Assembly: GCA_031555315.1 (NCBI GenBank)
Contig: JAVBUO010000029.1
Location: 1 to 39,083, forward strand
DNA length: 39,083 nucleotides
Direction of reading: 5' to 3'
Source: JAVBJV01 sp031555315
Lineage (GTDB): Bacteria; Pseudomonadota; Alphaproteobacteria; Acetobacterales; Acetobacteraceae
Part shown: positions 1 to 7,383 of the stretch, one piece after another
How positions within the stretch are numbered: position 1 is the stretch's first letter
Layout of the letters: every line of letters starts with the position of its first letter
Position numbers and translations under genes: made by a program
The notes under the pieces: model-generated
What the model saw: only the letters and a program-made list of their open reading frames with translations
Databases searched by the model: none
Told to the model about the DNA's origin: nothing

Positions 1-145
1 GTAACGCCATCGAGCGCATGTTCTGCCGGCTCAAGGATTTCAGGCGCATCGCGACGCGTTACGACAGGCTGGCTGCCAACTTTCTCGGTGCCATACACCT
101 CGCAGCAGCTATCAGTTTCTGGTTATGAGTCCGCATCCTAATATC
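1..145 (+). mobile_element. Right end of an IS5-family insertion sequence
   Basis: The transposase stop at 126-128 lies only a few bases from the probable right terminus, as is usual for compact IS5-family elements. The terminal inverted repeat should fall in about 125-145 (ggttatgagtccgcatccta), but the left end is outside the window, so the repeat and the target duplication cannot be confirmed. The exact end coordinate is an estimate. Confidence 0.55.
3..128 (+). CDS. IS5-family transposase, C-terminal end (cut by window edge)
   Basis: The open frame enters from the left edge and ends at a TGA at 126-128. The 41 visible residues carry the IS5-type C-terminal signature NAIERMFCRLKDFRRIATRY. 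In this DDE transposase family the glutamate in NAIER is the third catalytic acid, and the downstream R and K residues complete the E(x)6K-like motif. The remainder, with the other two catalytic aspartates, lies outside the window, so whether the element is intact cannot be judged. The codon usage is GC-rich, and composition falls sharply right after the stop. Assignment to the family is secure; the subgroup is not. Confidence 0.85.
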   Translation, partial: NAIERMFCRLKDFRRIATRYDRLAANFLGAIHLAAAISFWL

Positions 146-159
146 TAATCCGAACCATA

Positions 160-204
160 TTGACATGCATTATATAGACACAGATTATAGTGAGATACTA
201 TAAT
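160..204 (+). promoter_or_regulatory. Overlapping sigma70-like promoters upstream of the GT9-methyltransferase gene
   Basis: Two sigma70-like promoters can be read. One has TTGACA at 160-165 and GATTAT at 183-188 (17-bp spacer). The second has TAGACA at 175-180 and a perfect TATAAT at 199-204 (18-bp spacer). Both lie in AT-rich DNA between the IS end and the start codon at 247, and an AAGG ribosome-binding site lies just before that ATG. Use in vivo is inference. Confidence 0.5.
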
Positions 205-246
205 TTAACTTAGCAACAAAAACGACAAATAGAAACCCAAGGCACC

Positions 247-2541
247 ATGAAGAAGTCAAATAAACACCAATATCTTTCTGTTGTTGAACTTCAAAACCAA
301 GGATTAATTAAAGATTATTCTGATGCAACATATCGAAATCACAAACTATATGATGCATTAAACGATATTTTATCATCAAAATTATTCAGATTTATGTCTA
401 TAATTAGAAATGAACTATTGCATGGGAGCAATAAGCGCAGAGCTTTATTTCTTCCAAAAATTGCCCGCTCCTTATCTTTCCGTCTGTTCGGTATGGAGAT
501 TTTTCGGAATCTTCCTCCGCTGGATGTCGGCTATAACGACATTCACTCATATAAAATAAATCCCAATGAGAATACCCGATATCACGGCTATAACCACAAA
601 AACGCATATGAAGCACTCTTTCCGGAAGGAGATAATATTCCTTCCTATAAAACTGCACTACAGCAATGGAATGACTTTATTAAAGTCATTCCTCAAGAAA
701 AAGAACGGGTATATCTAGAGCGACTAAAACCGCATCAAGGCACCACAGGGGTAATCCGCATTGGTTATTTCACCTTTGGTGGTCTCGGTGACGCCCTGCA
801 AGCAAGTCCAATGATTGCGGAAATAAAAAGAAAATTTACCCCCTGCGAAATTACACATTTTCACACACGCAATTTTATATCGAATATGAATAACGGAAAT
901 GGAAATGTAAAAAAAAGCATACCCATTGATCATAATCAAAAATTACCAATTTTAAAAAAATTAAGTCAGCTTGATATTTTTGATATTATTATTGAACATG
1001 GGTATATTCCTCATTATATACCATGTTATAATTCAAGAGTTACATCATCAGACGAGCAACAATGGTTACGTGGTAACGCAGAAATTGCAAAATCCATGGA
1101 TCAGTTTCTGAATTTTTTCCCAATTCGCAATAATATATTTGCTCGAGCTGTGAAGCCTCTATCAGTACTTGATTTGATGGGAACTTCGGGTGGACTTCCC
1201 GTATCCGCAAAGTCACCACTTTATTTTTTCCCCGACATGGCGGATGCAGGAATTACCGAGAAGCTAAGTTTGCTCCACCCTTATATTACTGTCCACAATG
1301 GGGTCGATTCAGTCGTGGAACTGCAAAATTCCACCAAACAGCTGCCGGTCGACCGCTGGGAAAAACTGATCGAAGGCGTTAAAAACCTCGGCATCCACGT
1401 TGTTCAGATTGGCACCAGCAACGAAACCAGACTGCCGGGCGTCGACTGGGATCTGCGCGGAGAGACAACCTTCTCCGAACTGTGTTTCATCCTCAAAGAC
1501 GCCCTGTTGCACATAGATACCGAAGGCGGGCTTGTGCACATGGCACGCGCCGCCAACAAGAAATCCATCGTTCTGTTCGGACCTACGTCACCCGACTTTT
1601 TCGCTTACCCACAGAACATCAATCTCGTAGCGACCGAATGCTCGAACTGCTGGTGGGTCACGAACGACTGGCTGCGGGAATGCCCGCTCGGGAAAGAGAC
1701 CACATGTATGGACACGATCGACATTTCAGCCATACCCGATATCGTCAAAAACGAACTGAAGCTTTCGCGTGCTCGCTCGTTCCAACTTGTCACGAAATCG
1801 CTGTTCAGCAAAAAATTCGTCGAGGACGAGGCGGATCTGGTCGACAGCATCCATACGGCAGCCGGGCTGGTGGACGAGGGACTGGGCACACACGCCGCCG
1901 ATATGACATCGGGTCCGTATGTGCATGCCTCGAAAAAATGGGAATACCCGTTTGCCGTCAAATGTCTGGAGAACCATTTCGGTTCACTGAAAGGACTGAA
2001 GGTCGCGGATATCGGCTCGGGCCGTGGCGCACTGGTGTTCGGCCTGGCGCAGAAAGGTGCCGAAGCCAGCGTCTTCGATATCGACTACCAGTGGGACAAT
2101 CAGGGCGATCCCGGGATCGAGGACCGTTTCCTCGCCCTGGGTAATCGCTTCGCGAACATCTCCTTCGGATCGATCTTCAACATTCCTGCCAACAGCGGCG
2201 AGTATGACGCCGTCATCTGCATCAGCGTCATCGAGCACATCATCCACAAACGCGTCGCGATCCAGGAGCTTCTTCGGCTGCTGAAGGTCGGCGGCATGCT
2301 GGTCCTGACTTTCGACCTTGTGGATGCCAGACAGAACCATCAACATCTGTTCGACGGCATCCGGAAAGAGATTTTTGAAGCGGCATCACTAGACCACCAT
2401 ATCGGCGCTCTCTGCGGTGAAGCTCATCTCTTTACCCCCGAAGAGATTGCCGAAAACGCACGGCATATCCACGATGCCGGTGTGCTGGGCATTCCGGAAG
2501 GGATGACGGTTGGCGGCATCGCCCTGATCCGTACGCAATAA
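247..2541 (+). CDS. GT9-family glycosyltransferase fused to a SAM-dependent methyltransferase
   Basis: This 764-residue protein has three parts. Residues 1-165 are unrecognised. About 168-505 form a GT9 (ADP-heptose:LPS heptosyltransferase-like) fold: the N-terminal Rossmann strand and glycine loop VIRIGYFTFGGLGDALQAS, the donor-site segment HIDTEGGLVHMARA, then LFGPTSP and a Cys-rich stretch (C465, C468, C479, C487). About 565-690 form a class I methyltransferase with SAM motif VADIGSGRGALVFGLA (586-601) and the ISVIEH segment. It probably modifies a surface glycan in the cytoplasm before export, but the acceptor is unknown. The gene stands alone beside an IS end. Codons up to about residue 350 are AT-rich and later ones GC-rich, suggesting a recombinant gene acquired by transfer. 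The ATG at 247 has AAGG close upstream. Confidence 0.85.
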   Translation: MKKSNKHQYLSVVELQNQGLIKDYSDATYRNHKLYDALNDILSSKLFRFMSIIRNELLHGSNKRRALFLPKIARSLSFRLFGMEIFRNLPPLDVGYNDIHSYKINPNENTRYHGYNHKNAYEALFPEGDNIPSYKTALQQWNDFIKVIPQEKERVYLERLKPHQGTTGVIRIGYFTFGGLGDALQASPMIAEIKRKFTPCEITHFHTRNFISNMNNGNGNVKKSIPIDHNQKLPILKKLSQLDIFDIIIEHGYIPHYIPCYNSRVTSSDEQQWLRGNAEIAKSMDQFLNFFPIRNNIFARAVKPLSVLDLMGTSGGLPVSAKSPLYFFPDMADAGITEKLSLLHPYITVHNGVDSVVELQNSTKQLPVDRWEKLIEGVKNLGIHVVQIGTSNETRLPGVDWDLRGETTFSELCFILKDALLHIDTEGGLVHMARAANKKSIVLFGPTSPDFFAYPQNINLVATECSNCWWVTNDWLRECPLGKETTCMDTIDISAIPDIVKNELKLSRARSFQLVTKSLFSKKFVEDEADLVDSIHTAAGLVDEGLGTHAADMTSGPYVHASKKWEYPFAVKCLENHFGSLKGLKVADIGSGRGALVFGLAQKGAEASVFDIDYQWDNQGDPGIEDRFLALGNRFANISFGSIFNIPANSGEYDAVICISVIEHIIHKRVAIQELLRLLKVGGMLVLTFDLVDARQNHQHLFDGIRKEIFEAASLDHHIGALCGEAHLFTPEEIAENARHIHDAGVLGIPEGMTVGGIALIRTQ

Positions 2542-2547
2542 GCAGCA

Positions 2548-2569
2548 AAAGGGGCCTCGCGGCCCCTTT
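2548..2569. terminator. Bidirectional rho-independent terminator
   Basis: A perfect 9-bp stem (AAAGGGGCC / GGCCCCTTT) with a TCGC loop sits between two convergent genes, the GT9-methyltransferase on the plus strand and ndk on the minus strand. A-rich and T-rich flanks let it work in both directions, although the T tract is short. Confidence 0.75.
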
Positions 2570-2593
2570 CGCATATTCACCGCTACACGCCGA

Positions 2594-3016
2594 TCAGGCG
2601 TGAACTTCGCTGCCCGCAAAGAAATACGCGATCTCGATCGCGGCATTTTCCGGGCTGTCGGAGCCATGCACGGAATTCGCTTCGATGCTTTCGGCGAACT
2701 CGGCGCGGATGGTGCCCTTATCGGCCTTCTTCGGGTCGGTCGCGCCCATGACTTCGCGGTTGCGGGCGATGGCGTTTTCGCCTTCCAACACCTGGATCAC
2801 CACCGGGCCGGAGGTCATGAACGTCACCAGATCGTTAAAGAACGGACGTTCACGATGCACGCCATAAAAGGTTTCGGCCTGGGTGCGGCTCATGTGGATG
2901 CGCTTCTGCGCCACGATGCGCAGACCCGCTTCTTCCAGCTTCGCGTTGATCTTGCCGGTCAGGTTGCGGCGGGTGGCATCGGGCTTGAGGATGCTGAACG
3001 TGCGTTCCAGGGCCAT
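2594..3016 (-). CDS. ndk: Nucleoside-diphosphate kinase
   Basis: The 140-residue product has the standard Ndk length. It transfers the gamma phosphate of ATP to nucleoside diphosphates through a phosphohistidine in the cytoplasm, keeping NTP pools balanced. The N-terminus ERTFSILKPDATRRN and the active-site segment NSVHGSDSPENA (H117) are canonical. The start is the ATG at 3014-3016, with AAGGA about 9 bases upstream; a longer open frame continues beyond it but has no ribosome-binding site and no family similarity. The gene is monocistronic, diverges from the ABC-F gene and ends at the shared terminator at 2548. Confidence 0.97.
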   Translation of the reverse strand: MALERTFSILKPDATRRNLTGKINAKLEEAGLRIVAQKRIHMSRTQAETFYGVHRERPFFNDLVTFMTSGPVVIQVLEGENAIARNREVMGATDPKKADKGTIRAEFAESIEANSVHGSDSPENAAIEIAYFFAGSEVHA

Positions 3017-3137
3017 AAGGGTCTGTCCTTGATCTAGGGAAAATGTCAGCGCCGCGCTTAACCCCTCGCCGTCCGCCGGGCAAGCCCTGGCGCGCAAAAC
3101 CCCTTCCCCCCTCGCCCCGGCCTGCGTAGAAACCCGC

Positions 3138-5003
3138 ATGAGCCTGCTGATCATCTCGGACCTCACGCTGCGCGTGGCGGGCCGCCCGCTGCTGGAAGAC
3201 GCCAGCCTGACCATCAACCCCGGCCACAAGATCGGCCTGGTCGGCCGCAACGGCGCGGGAAAATCCACGCTGTTCCGCGCCATTACCGGCGATTTCCATC
3301 CCGACGGCGGCGAAATCCGGCTGGCGGCGCGCGCGCGCATGGCCAGTGTGGCGCAGGAAGCCCCGGCGGGCGACGCCAACCTGCTGGAAACGGTATTGGC
3401 TGCCGATACCGAACGCCTCGGGCTGCTGGCCGAAGCCGAGCGCGCGCCGCCCGAACGGCTGGCCGAAATCCACGACCGGCTCAGCGCCATCGGCGCCGAT
3501 TCCGCCCCCGCCCGCGCCGCCACGGTGCTCGACGGGCTGGGGTTCAACACCGCAGCGCAGGCGCGGCCGGTCGGGTCGTTCTCGGGCGGGTGGCGGATGC
3601 GCGTGGCGCTGGCCGCCGCGCTGTTTCTGGAACCCGACCTGCTGCTGCTCGACGAACCGACCAACCATCTCGATCTGGAAGCCACGCTGTGGCTGGAGAA
3701 CTGGCTGCGCCGCTTTACCGGCGCGGCGCTGGTGGTCTCGCACGACCGCGGACTGCTGGACCGTTGCGTGAACGCGATCGCGCATCTCGACCGCGGCAAG
3801 ATCACACTGTATCCGGGCGGCTACGACTCGTTCGAACGCATCCGCACCGAACGCGCCGAACAGCAGAACAAGGCCGCCGAGCGCGTCGCCGCCGAACGCA
3901 AGCGCATCCAGGCGTTCGTCGATCGCTTCCGCGCCAAGGCGACGAAAGCGCGCCAGGCGCAGTCGCGGATCAAGGCGCTGGAAAAACTGCCGGTCATCGA
4001 TTCCGTGGTCGAAGACGCCACCACCCGGTTCAGCTTCCCCGAACCCGTGCAACTCGCCCCGCCGATCCTGGCGACCGAGCGTGCCGTCGTCGGTTACGAT
4101 GGCCGCGCGGTGCTGCGCGACCTGTCGTTGCGCATCGACATGGACGACCGTATCGCGCTGCTGGGCGCCAACGGCAACGGCAAATCGACGCTGGCCAAAC
4201 TGCTGGCCGGCCGGATGGAGCCGATGTCCGGCGAGGTACGGCGCGGGCAAAAGCTGCGCGTCGGTTATTTCGCGCAGCATCAAACCGACGAACTGGTGCT
4301 GGACGAAACCCCGCTGGATCACATCGCCCGCGCCCTGCCGCGTGCCACGCCCACCGTGCAGCGCGCACAGATCGCGCGGTTCGGGCTGGATGCCGACAAG
4401 GCGGAAACCAAGATCAGCGCACTGTCGGGCGGCGAGAAAGCCCGCTTGTTACTGGCGCTGGCGACGCGCGATGCACCGCAGATGCTGATCCTCGACGAAC
4501 CGACCAACCATCTGGACATCGATGCGCGCGAGGCACTGGTGAAGGCGCTGGCGGAATTTTCCGGCGCGGTGATCCTGATCACCCACGACCCGCATTTCGT
4601 GGAACTGGTCGCCGACCGCCTGCTGCTGGTCGCCGACGGCACGGTGGAAAATTTCGATGGCGACATGAACGACTACCGCGTTTTCCTCGCCGAACGCGCT
4701 CGTGTGCAACAACCCAGACCCGAAACCGCAACAAACCGAAAGACCGAACGCCGCGAACGCGCCGACCAGCGCGCCGCGCAAGCACCGCTGCGCAAGGCCG
4801 TGAAAGACGCCGAGGCGCTCCTCGCCCGGCTGGCGGCCGAAAAAGCGAAACTCGAAGCGAAACTTGCCGATCCGGCAATCTACGCATCCAATCATGTGGC
4901 GGATGTCGCAAAGATTAATGCGCGCCTTGCGGTGATCGCCAAAGAGACCGAAGCTGCCGAGGAGAAATGGCTGATCGCGCATGAAACCATGGAAGCCGGA
5001 TAG
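3138..5003 (+). CDS. ABC-F family ATPase, YheS-like
   Basis: The 621-residue protein has two ABC domains and no membrane segments, as in ABC-F proteins that act on the ribosome. Domain 1 shows Walker A GLVGRNGAGKST (33-44), signature FSGGWRMRVALAAAL and Walker B LLLLDEPTNHLD. A basic linker with RFRAKATKARQAQSRIKALE follows, which is the typical interdomain P-site tRNA interaction motif. Domain 2 shows LLGANGNGKST (about 338-348), LSGGEKARLLLALA and LILDEPTNHLD. The C-terminus is a charged coiled coil (about 530-615). Overall order and motifs match E. coli YheS more closely than Uup or EttA. It may resolve stalled ribosomes; the exact substrate is unknown. No clear Shine-Dalgarno sequence precedes the ATG. 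Confidence 0.93.
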   Translation: MSLLIISDLTLRVAGRPLLEDASLTINPGHKIGLVGRNGAGKSTLFRAITGDFHPDGGEIRLAARARMASVAQEAPAGDANLLETVLAADTERLGLLAEAERAPPERLAEIHDRLSAIGADSAPARAATVLDGLGFNTAAQARPVGSFSGGWRMRVALAAALFLEPDLLLLDEPTNHLDLEATLWLENWLRRFTGAALVVSHDRGLLDRCVNAIAHLDRGKITLYPGGYDSFERIRTERAEQQNKAAERVAAERKRIQAFVDRFRAKATKARQAQSRIKALEKLPVIDSVVEDATTRFSFPEPVQLAPPILATERAVVGYDGRAVLRDLSLRIDMDDRIALLGANGNGKSTLAKLLAGRMEPMSGEVRRGQKLRVGYFAQHQTDELVLDETPLDHIARALPRATPTVQRAQIARFGLDADKAETKISALSGGEKARLLLALATRDAPQMLILDEPTNHLDIDAREALVKALAEFSGAVILITHDPHFVELVADRLLLVADGTVENFDGDMNDYRVFLAERARVQQPRPETATNRKTERRERADQRAAQAPLRKAVKDAEALLARLAAEKAKLEAKLADPAIYASNHVADVAKINARLAVIAKETEAAEEKWLIAHETMEAG

Positions 5004-5012
5004 TCGGAGAAC

Positions 5013-5981
5013 ATGATACCCACACGTCGCGCCCTGCTTGCCGCAACCATCGCCGCACCGTTTGCAGCCCGAGCCGACAACGCGTACCCGTCACGCACGA
5101 TCCAGTTGATCATCGCCTACGCACCCGGCGGATCGACCGATCGGCTGGGACGGCTGTTGATGCGCAGGCTGGCCGAGGTGCTGCCCGGCGCCAATACGGT
5201 CATCGACAACCGGGCCGGCGGCAGCGGCATCATCGGCACACTGGCCGCAACCCACGCACAACCCGACGGTTACACGCTGACACTGGGCAACAACCAGACA
5301 CATGCAATGAACCAGTCGCTGATGGTCAATCTGCCCTATCACACGATCGACAGCTTCACCCCGATCGCCAGGATCGCCACCGTGCATCATGCGCTGGTGG
5401 TTGCAGAAGGTTCACGGTTTCGTTCGTTCGACGATCTGATCATCAAGGGACGGAACGAGCCGGGCCTGGTTTATGCGTCATCCTCGATCGGATCGGCCAG
5501 CCATGTCATTGCGGAAACTTTCGTGCGGCGGCTGCGCATAACCGCCACCCACATCCCATATCGCGGCGCCGCCGCCGCCGCAGCCAGCACGATACTGGGC
5601 TCAACGGATTTCTACGTCGCCACCTGGCCGTCGGTCGTGGAACTGGTCAGAGACAACAAACTGCGGGCGCTGGAAATCGGCGCGCCCGACCGCCTCCCCG
5701 AAGCGCCCGAGATCCCGACCGCGAAAGAAGCCGGTGTCGAATTCATGGCGATAGATGCCTGGTTCGGCATCTGGGCACCCGCGCGCACGCCGCGTCCGAT
5801 CGCTGAAAAACTCAACGCCGCTTTCATGACCATGCTGAACGACGCTGCTTTCAGACATCAGCTGGCACACATGGGATACACCGCCGACCCGCTGCCGCTG
5901 GACGAATTCGCCGCCTTTCAGCGCGTAGAAGTGGAGCGCTGGAAAGAAATGGCCGACCTGACCGGCATCCGCATGGAATGA
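5013..5981 (+). CDS. Bug/TctC-family tripartite tricarboxylate transporter substrate-binding protein
   Basis: The 322-residue protein starts with a short signal peptide (PTRRALLAATIAAPFAARA, cleavage near residue 22). It continues with the Bug-family opening YPSRTIQLIIAYAPGGSTDRLGRLL and the typical internal pattern ending in a PLPLDEFAAFQ-like helix. Such periplasmic receptors bind carboxylates or small organic acids and deliver them to a TctAB permease. No tctA or tctB lies nearby, so this is an orphan receptor, which is common in this family. The start ATG at 5013 has GGAG 6-9 bases upstream. The gene follows the ABC-F gene by 9 bp and may be co-transcribed. Ligand unknown. Confidence 0.9.
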   Translation: MIPTRRALLAATIAAPFAARADNAYPSRTIQLIIAYAPGGSTDRLGRLLMRRLAEVLPGANTVIDNRAGGSGIIGTLAATHAQPDGYTLTLGNNQTHAMNQSLMVNLPYHTIDSFTPIARIATVHHALVVAEGSRFRSFDDLIIKGRNEPGLVYASSSIGSASHVIAETFVRRLRITATHIPYRGAAAAAASTILGSTDFYVATWPSVVELVRDNKLRALEIGAPDRLPEAPEIPTAKEAGVEFMAIDAWFGIWAPARTPRPIAEKLNAAFMTMLNDAAFRHQLAHMGYTADPLPLDEFAAFQRVEVERWKEMADLTGIRME

Positions 5982-6196
5982 ACATCCAGACCGAACACCC
6001 CGTTATCACCATCGAACGCGCGGCCCTGAGCCGGTGGTGCAGGGTGGCATCGGGTTTTCTGGAAATAGGCGCGATACGCCGCCGTCACGTCTTCTTCGGA
6101 AAAATGCCCGACGGCCGTAGCGGGCACAGGCGTGCCGGCACGGTTCAGCCGCGTCAGAATCGCATCGTCGAAGGTATACACCGCTGCCCCCTTCAT
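5918..6196 (-). CDS. Small hypothetical protein coupled to the ICMT-like gene
   Basis: This 92-codon frame begins with an ATG at 6194-6196 that overlaps the TGA of the upstream methyltransferase (ATGA), a sign of translational coupling. Its first ~55 residues (MKGAAVYTFDDAILTRLNRA onward, then HFSEEDVTAAYRAYFQ) read like a compact helical domain with balanced acidic and hydrophobic residues. The last ~35 look low-complexity and overlap the 3' end of the convergent Bug receptor gene by 64 bp. I recognise no family. The competing plus-strand frame at 5978-6304 has an Arg/Ser-rich composition typical of an antisense shadow. The true 3' part might be frameshifted or extended by mutation. Confidence 0.45.
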   Translation of the reverse strand: MKGAAVYTFDDAILTRLNRAGTPVPATAVGHFSEEDVTAAYRAYFQKTRCHPAPPAQGRAFDGDNGVFGLDVHSMRMPVRSAISFQRSTSTR

Positions 6197-6840
6197 GGCA
6201 GACGGAGCAGCACCGTCAGATATCCGGATTCCTGTGCCAGATCGATCAGCTCGAAGACCGGGATCAGCAACGGGAAAATCAGCCCGTCGGCCAGAGTTTT
6301 GTAGATGCGGCGCAGCCGTACCTCCACCACCTCGACATCCCGCCAGACCGACAGGCGTGGCAGAAAGCGCGGCACCCGGGTTTTGTATTCGTTGAAGGCC
6401 GCGCCGAAAATCTGCCCGAGCGCCACTTCCTCGCGCCGGATCACCGGCAGGAAGATCAGCCACGCGACCAGCGCGAAGAATACGGTCACCGACAGGCTCC
6501 CGGTCTGCGCCCCAAGCCCCGCCGCACCGATGTACGAAAACATGTAAAGCGGATTACGACAGACCGAATACGGCCCGCTGGAGACCAGCTCCTGTGCCTT
6601 TCTGCCGCCGATATACATCGAACACCACACGCGCCCCAGCACGCAGACGGCCAGCAGCGCCCAGCCGAGGCGTTCGATCACTTCGTGATAAACGCCCTCG
6701 ACATCGAGCGGCCCAGGCGAACGCACGAAGGGAATGGCAACCAGCCCCGTCAGCGCGACGATCCAGATAATAAGTTTACGCCAGAGCTGTAGCGAGGTCA
6801 GACCCGCCTTTATGGTTGTGTACCCAACAGGCAAAGCCAT
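6193..6840 (-). CDS. ICMT-like integral membrane methyltransferase
   Basis: The 215-residue membrane protein has hydrophobic segments near 22-40, 60-75, 100-115 and 125-142. It carries the isoprenylcysteine carboxyl methyltransferase (ICMT/PEMT-like) signature: SSGPYSVCRNPLYMFSYIG, followed by E residues (RREEVALGQIFG) and the Y-x3-VPRFLP end motif. The family transfers a methyl group from SAM to lipid-linked or small substrates; bacterial members are mostly uncharacterised. The start is set at the ATG at 6838-6840 with GAGGA about 10 bases upstream; an in-frame TTG lies one codon earlier. About 70 residues follow the family core. A stem-loop at 6858-6880 precedes the ribosome-binding site. 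It lies downstream of holC on the same strand. Confidence 0.82.
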   Translation of the reverse strand: MALPVGYTTIKAGLTSLQLWRKLIIWIVALTGLVAIPFVRSPGPLDVEGVYHEVIERLGWALLAVCVLGRVWCSMYIGGRKAQELVSSGPYSVCRNPLYMFSYIGAAGLGAQTGSLSVTVFFALVAWLIFLPVIRREEVALGQIFGAAFNEYKTRVPRFLPRLSVWRDVEVVEVRLRRIYKTLADGLIFPLLIPVFELIDLAQESGYLTVLLRLP

Positions 6841-6857
6841 CAAAGGAAATCCTCGAT

Positions 6858-6880
6858 CCGGCGAAGTGAATACTTGCCGG
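6858..6880 (-). promoter_or_regulatory. Stem-loop in the leader of the ICMT-like gene
   Basis: CCGGC-AAGT pairs with ACTT-GCCGG around an ATTC loop with one bulged C, giving nine base pairs. It ends 18 bases before the start codon and just upstream of the GAGGA ribosome-binding site. It could tune translation or protect the mRNA end; no T run follows, so it is unlikely to be a terminator. Confidence 0.35.
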
Positions 6881-6936
6881 GAACATATCCCTTTCCCCGT
6901 ATAAAAGAAGTATTTTTAACCTTAGAATGTATTTTT

Positions 6937-7383
6937 TTAAGCTGCTTTTTCCCAACCGCGGTCGCTCTGCCGCCAGTAGGCAAGCGCATACCCGGCCGCC
7001 TTGGCGTCTTTCCAGCGCTGGCGCGCGGCCTCGACCGCGGGTTCGTCGTTGCCATCGAAAATATCCAGCACCCGCGTGAATGCGCCCATATGCGCGCTGA
7101 CGCAGCCGTCCAGCAGTACTAGAAACGTTGCACCGTTCGGGTTTTCGTCGACCGTGGTCAGCCAGACCGGCTGCAGGTCGGCATGCCCGCTATGAGGCGC
7201 GCCATGCGGCAGCCAGTCGGGCCGGTCCATGGTCCACAACGCGGTATCCAACGCCGTCACACGTTCCTCCGAACCGCACAGCACCACGGCCCGTGCCCCG
7301 CTGTCGAGAATCCGCCCCAGCAGTTGCGCCAGCGCCCGCGGCAGTTCTGTACTGGTCAGATGATAAAAGCCGACCTCGGTCAT
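6937..7383 (-). CDS. holC: DNA polymerase III chi subunit
   Basis: The 148-residue product has the usual length of HolC. It links the replicative clamp loader to single-strand-binding protein. The N-terminus TEVGFYHLTSTELPRALAQL, the central segment RPDWLPHGAP, the LDGCVSAHMGAFTRVLDIFDG stretch and the C-terminal ARQRWKDAKAAGYALAYWRQ are characteristic. The ATG at 7381-7383 overlaps the TGA of the upstream M17 peptidase (ATGA), which is the widespread pepA-holC arrangement. Translation is therefore probably coupled. Confidence 0.95.
   Translation of the reverse strand: MTEVGFYHLTSTELPRALAQLLGRILDSGARAVVLCGSEERVTALDTALWTMDRPDWLPHGAPHSGHADLQPVWLTTVDENPNGATFLVLLDGCVSAHMGAFTRVLDIFDGNDEPAVEAARQRWKDAKAAGYALAYWRQSDRGWEKAA

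Noticed and set aside
2594..3805. 403-codon minus-strand frame containing ndk at its end
   Set aside because: The first ~260 residues are Ser/Arg/Ala-rich and lie antisense to the ABC-F gene. Only the last 140 residues are Ndk, with their own ribosome-binding site.
5978..6304. Plus-strand frame starting with ATGA at the Bug receptor stop
   Set aside because: The overlap is attractive, but the sequence is Arg/Ser-rich and antisense to the ICMT-like gene and the small coupled ORF.
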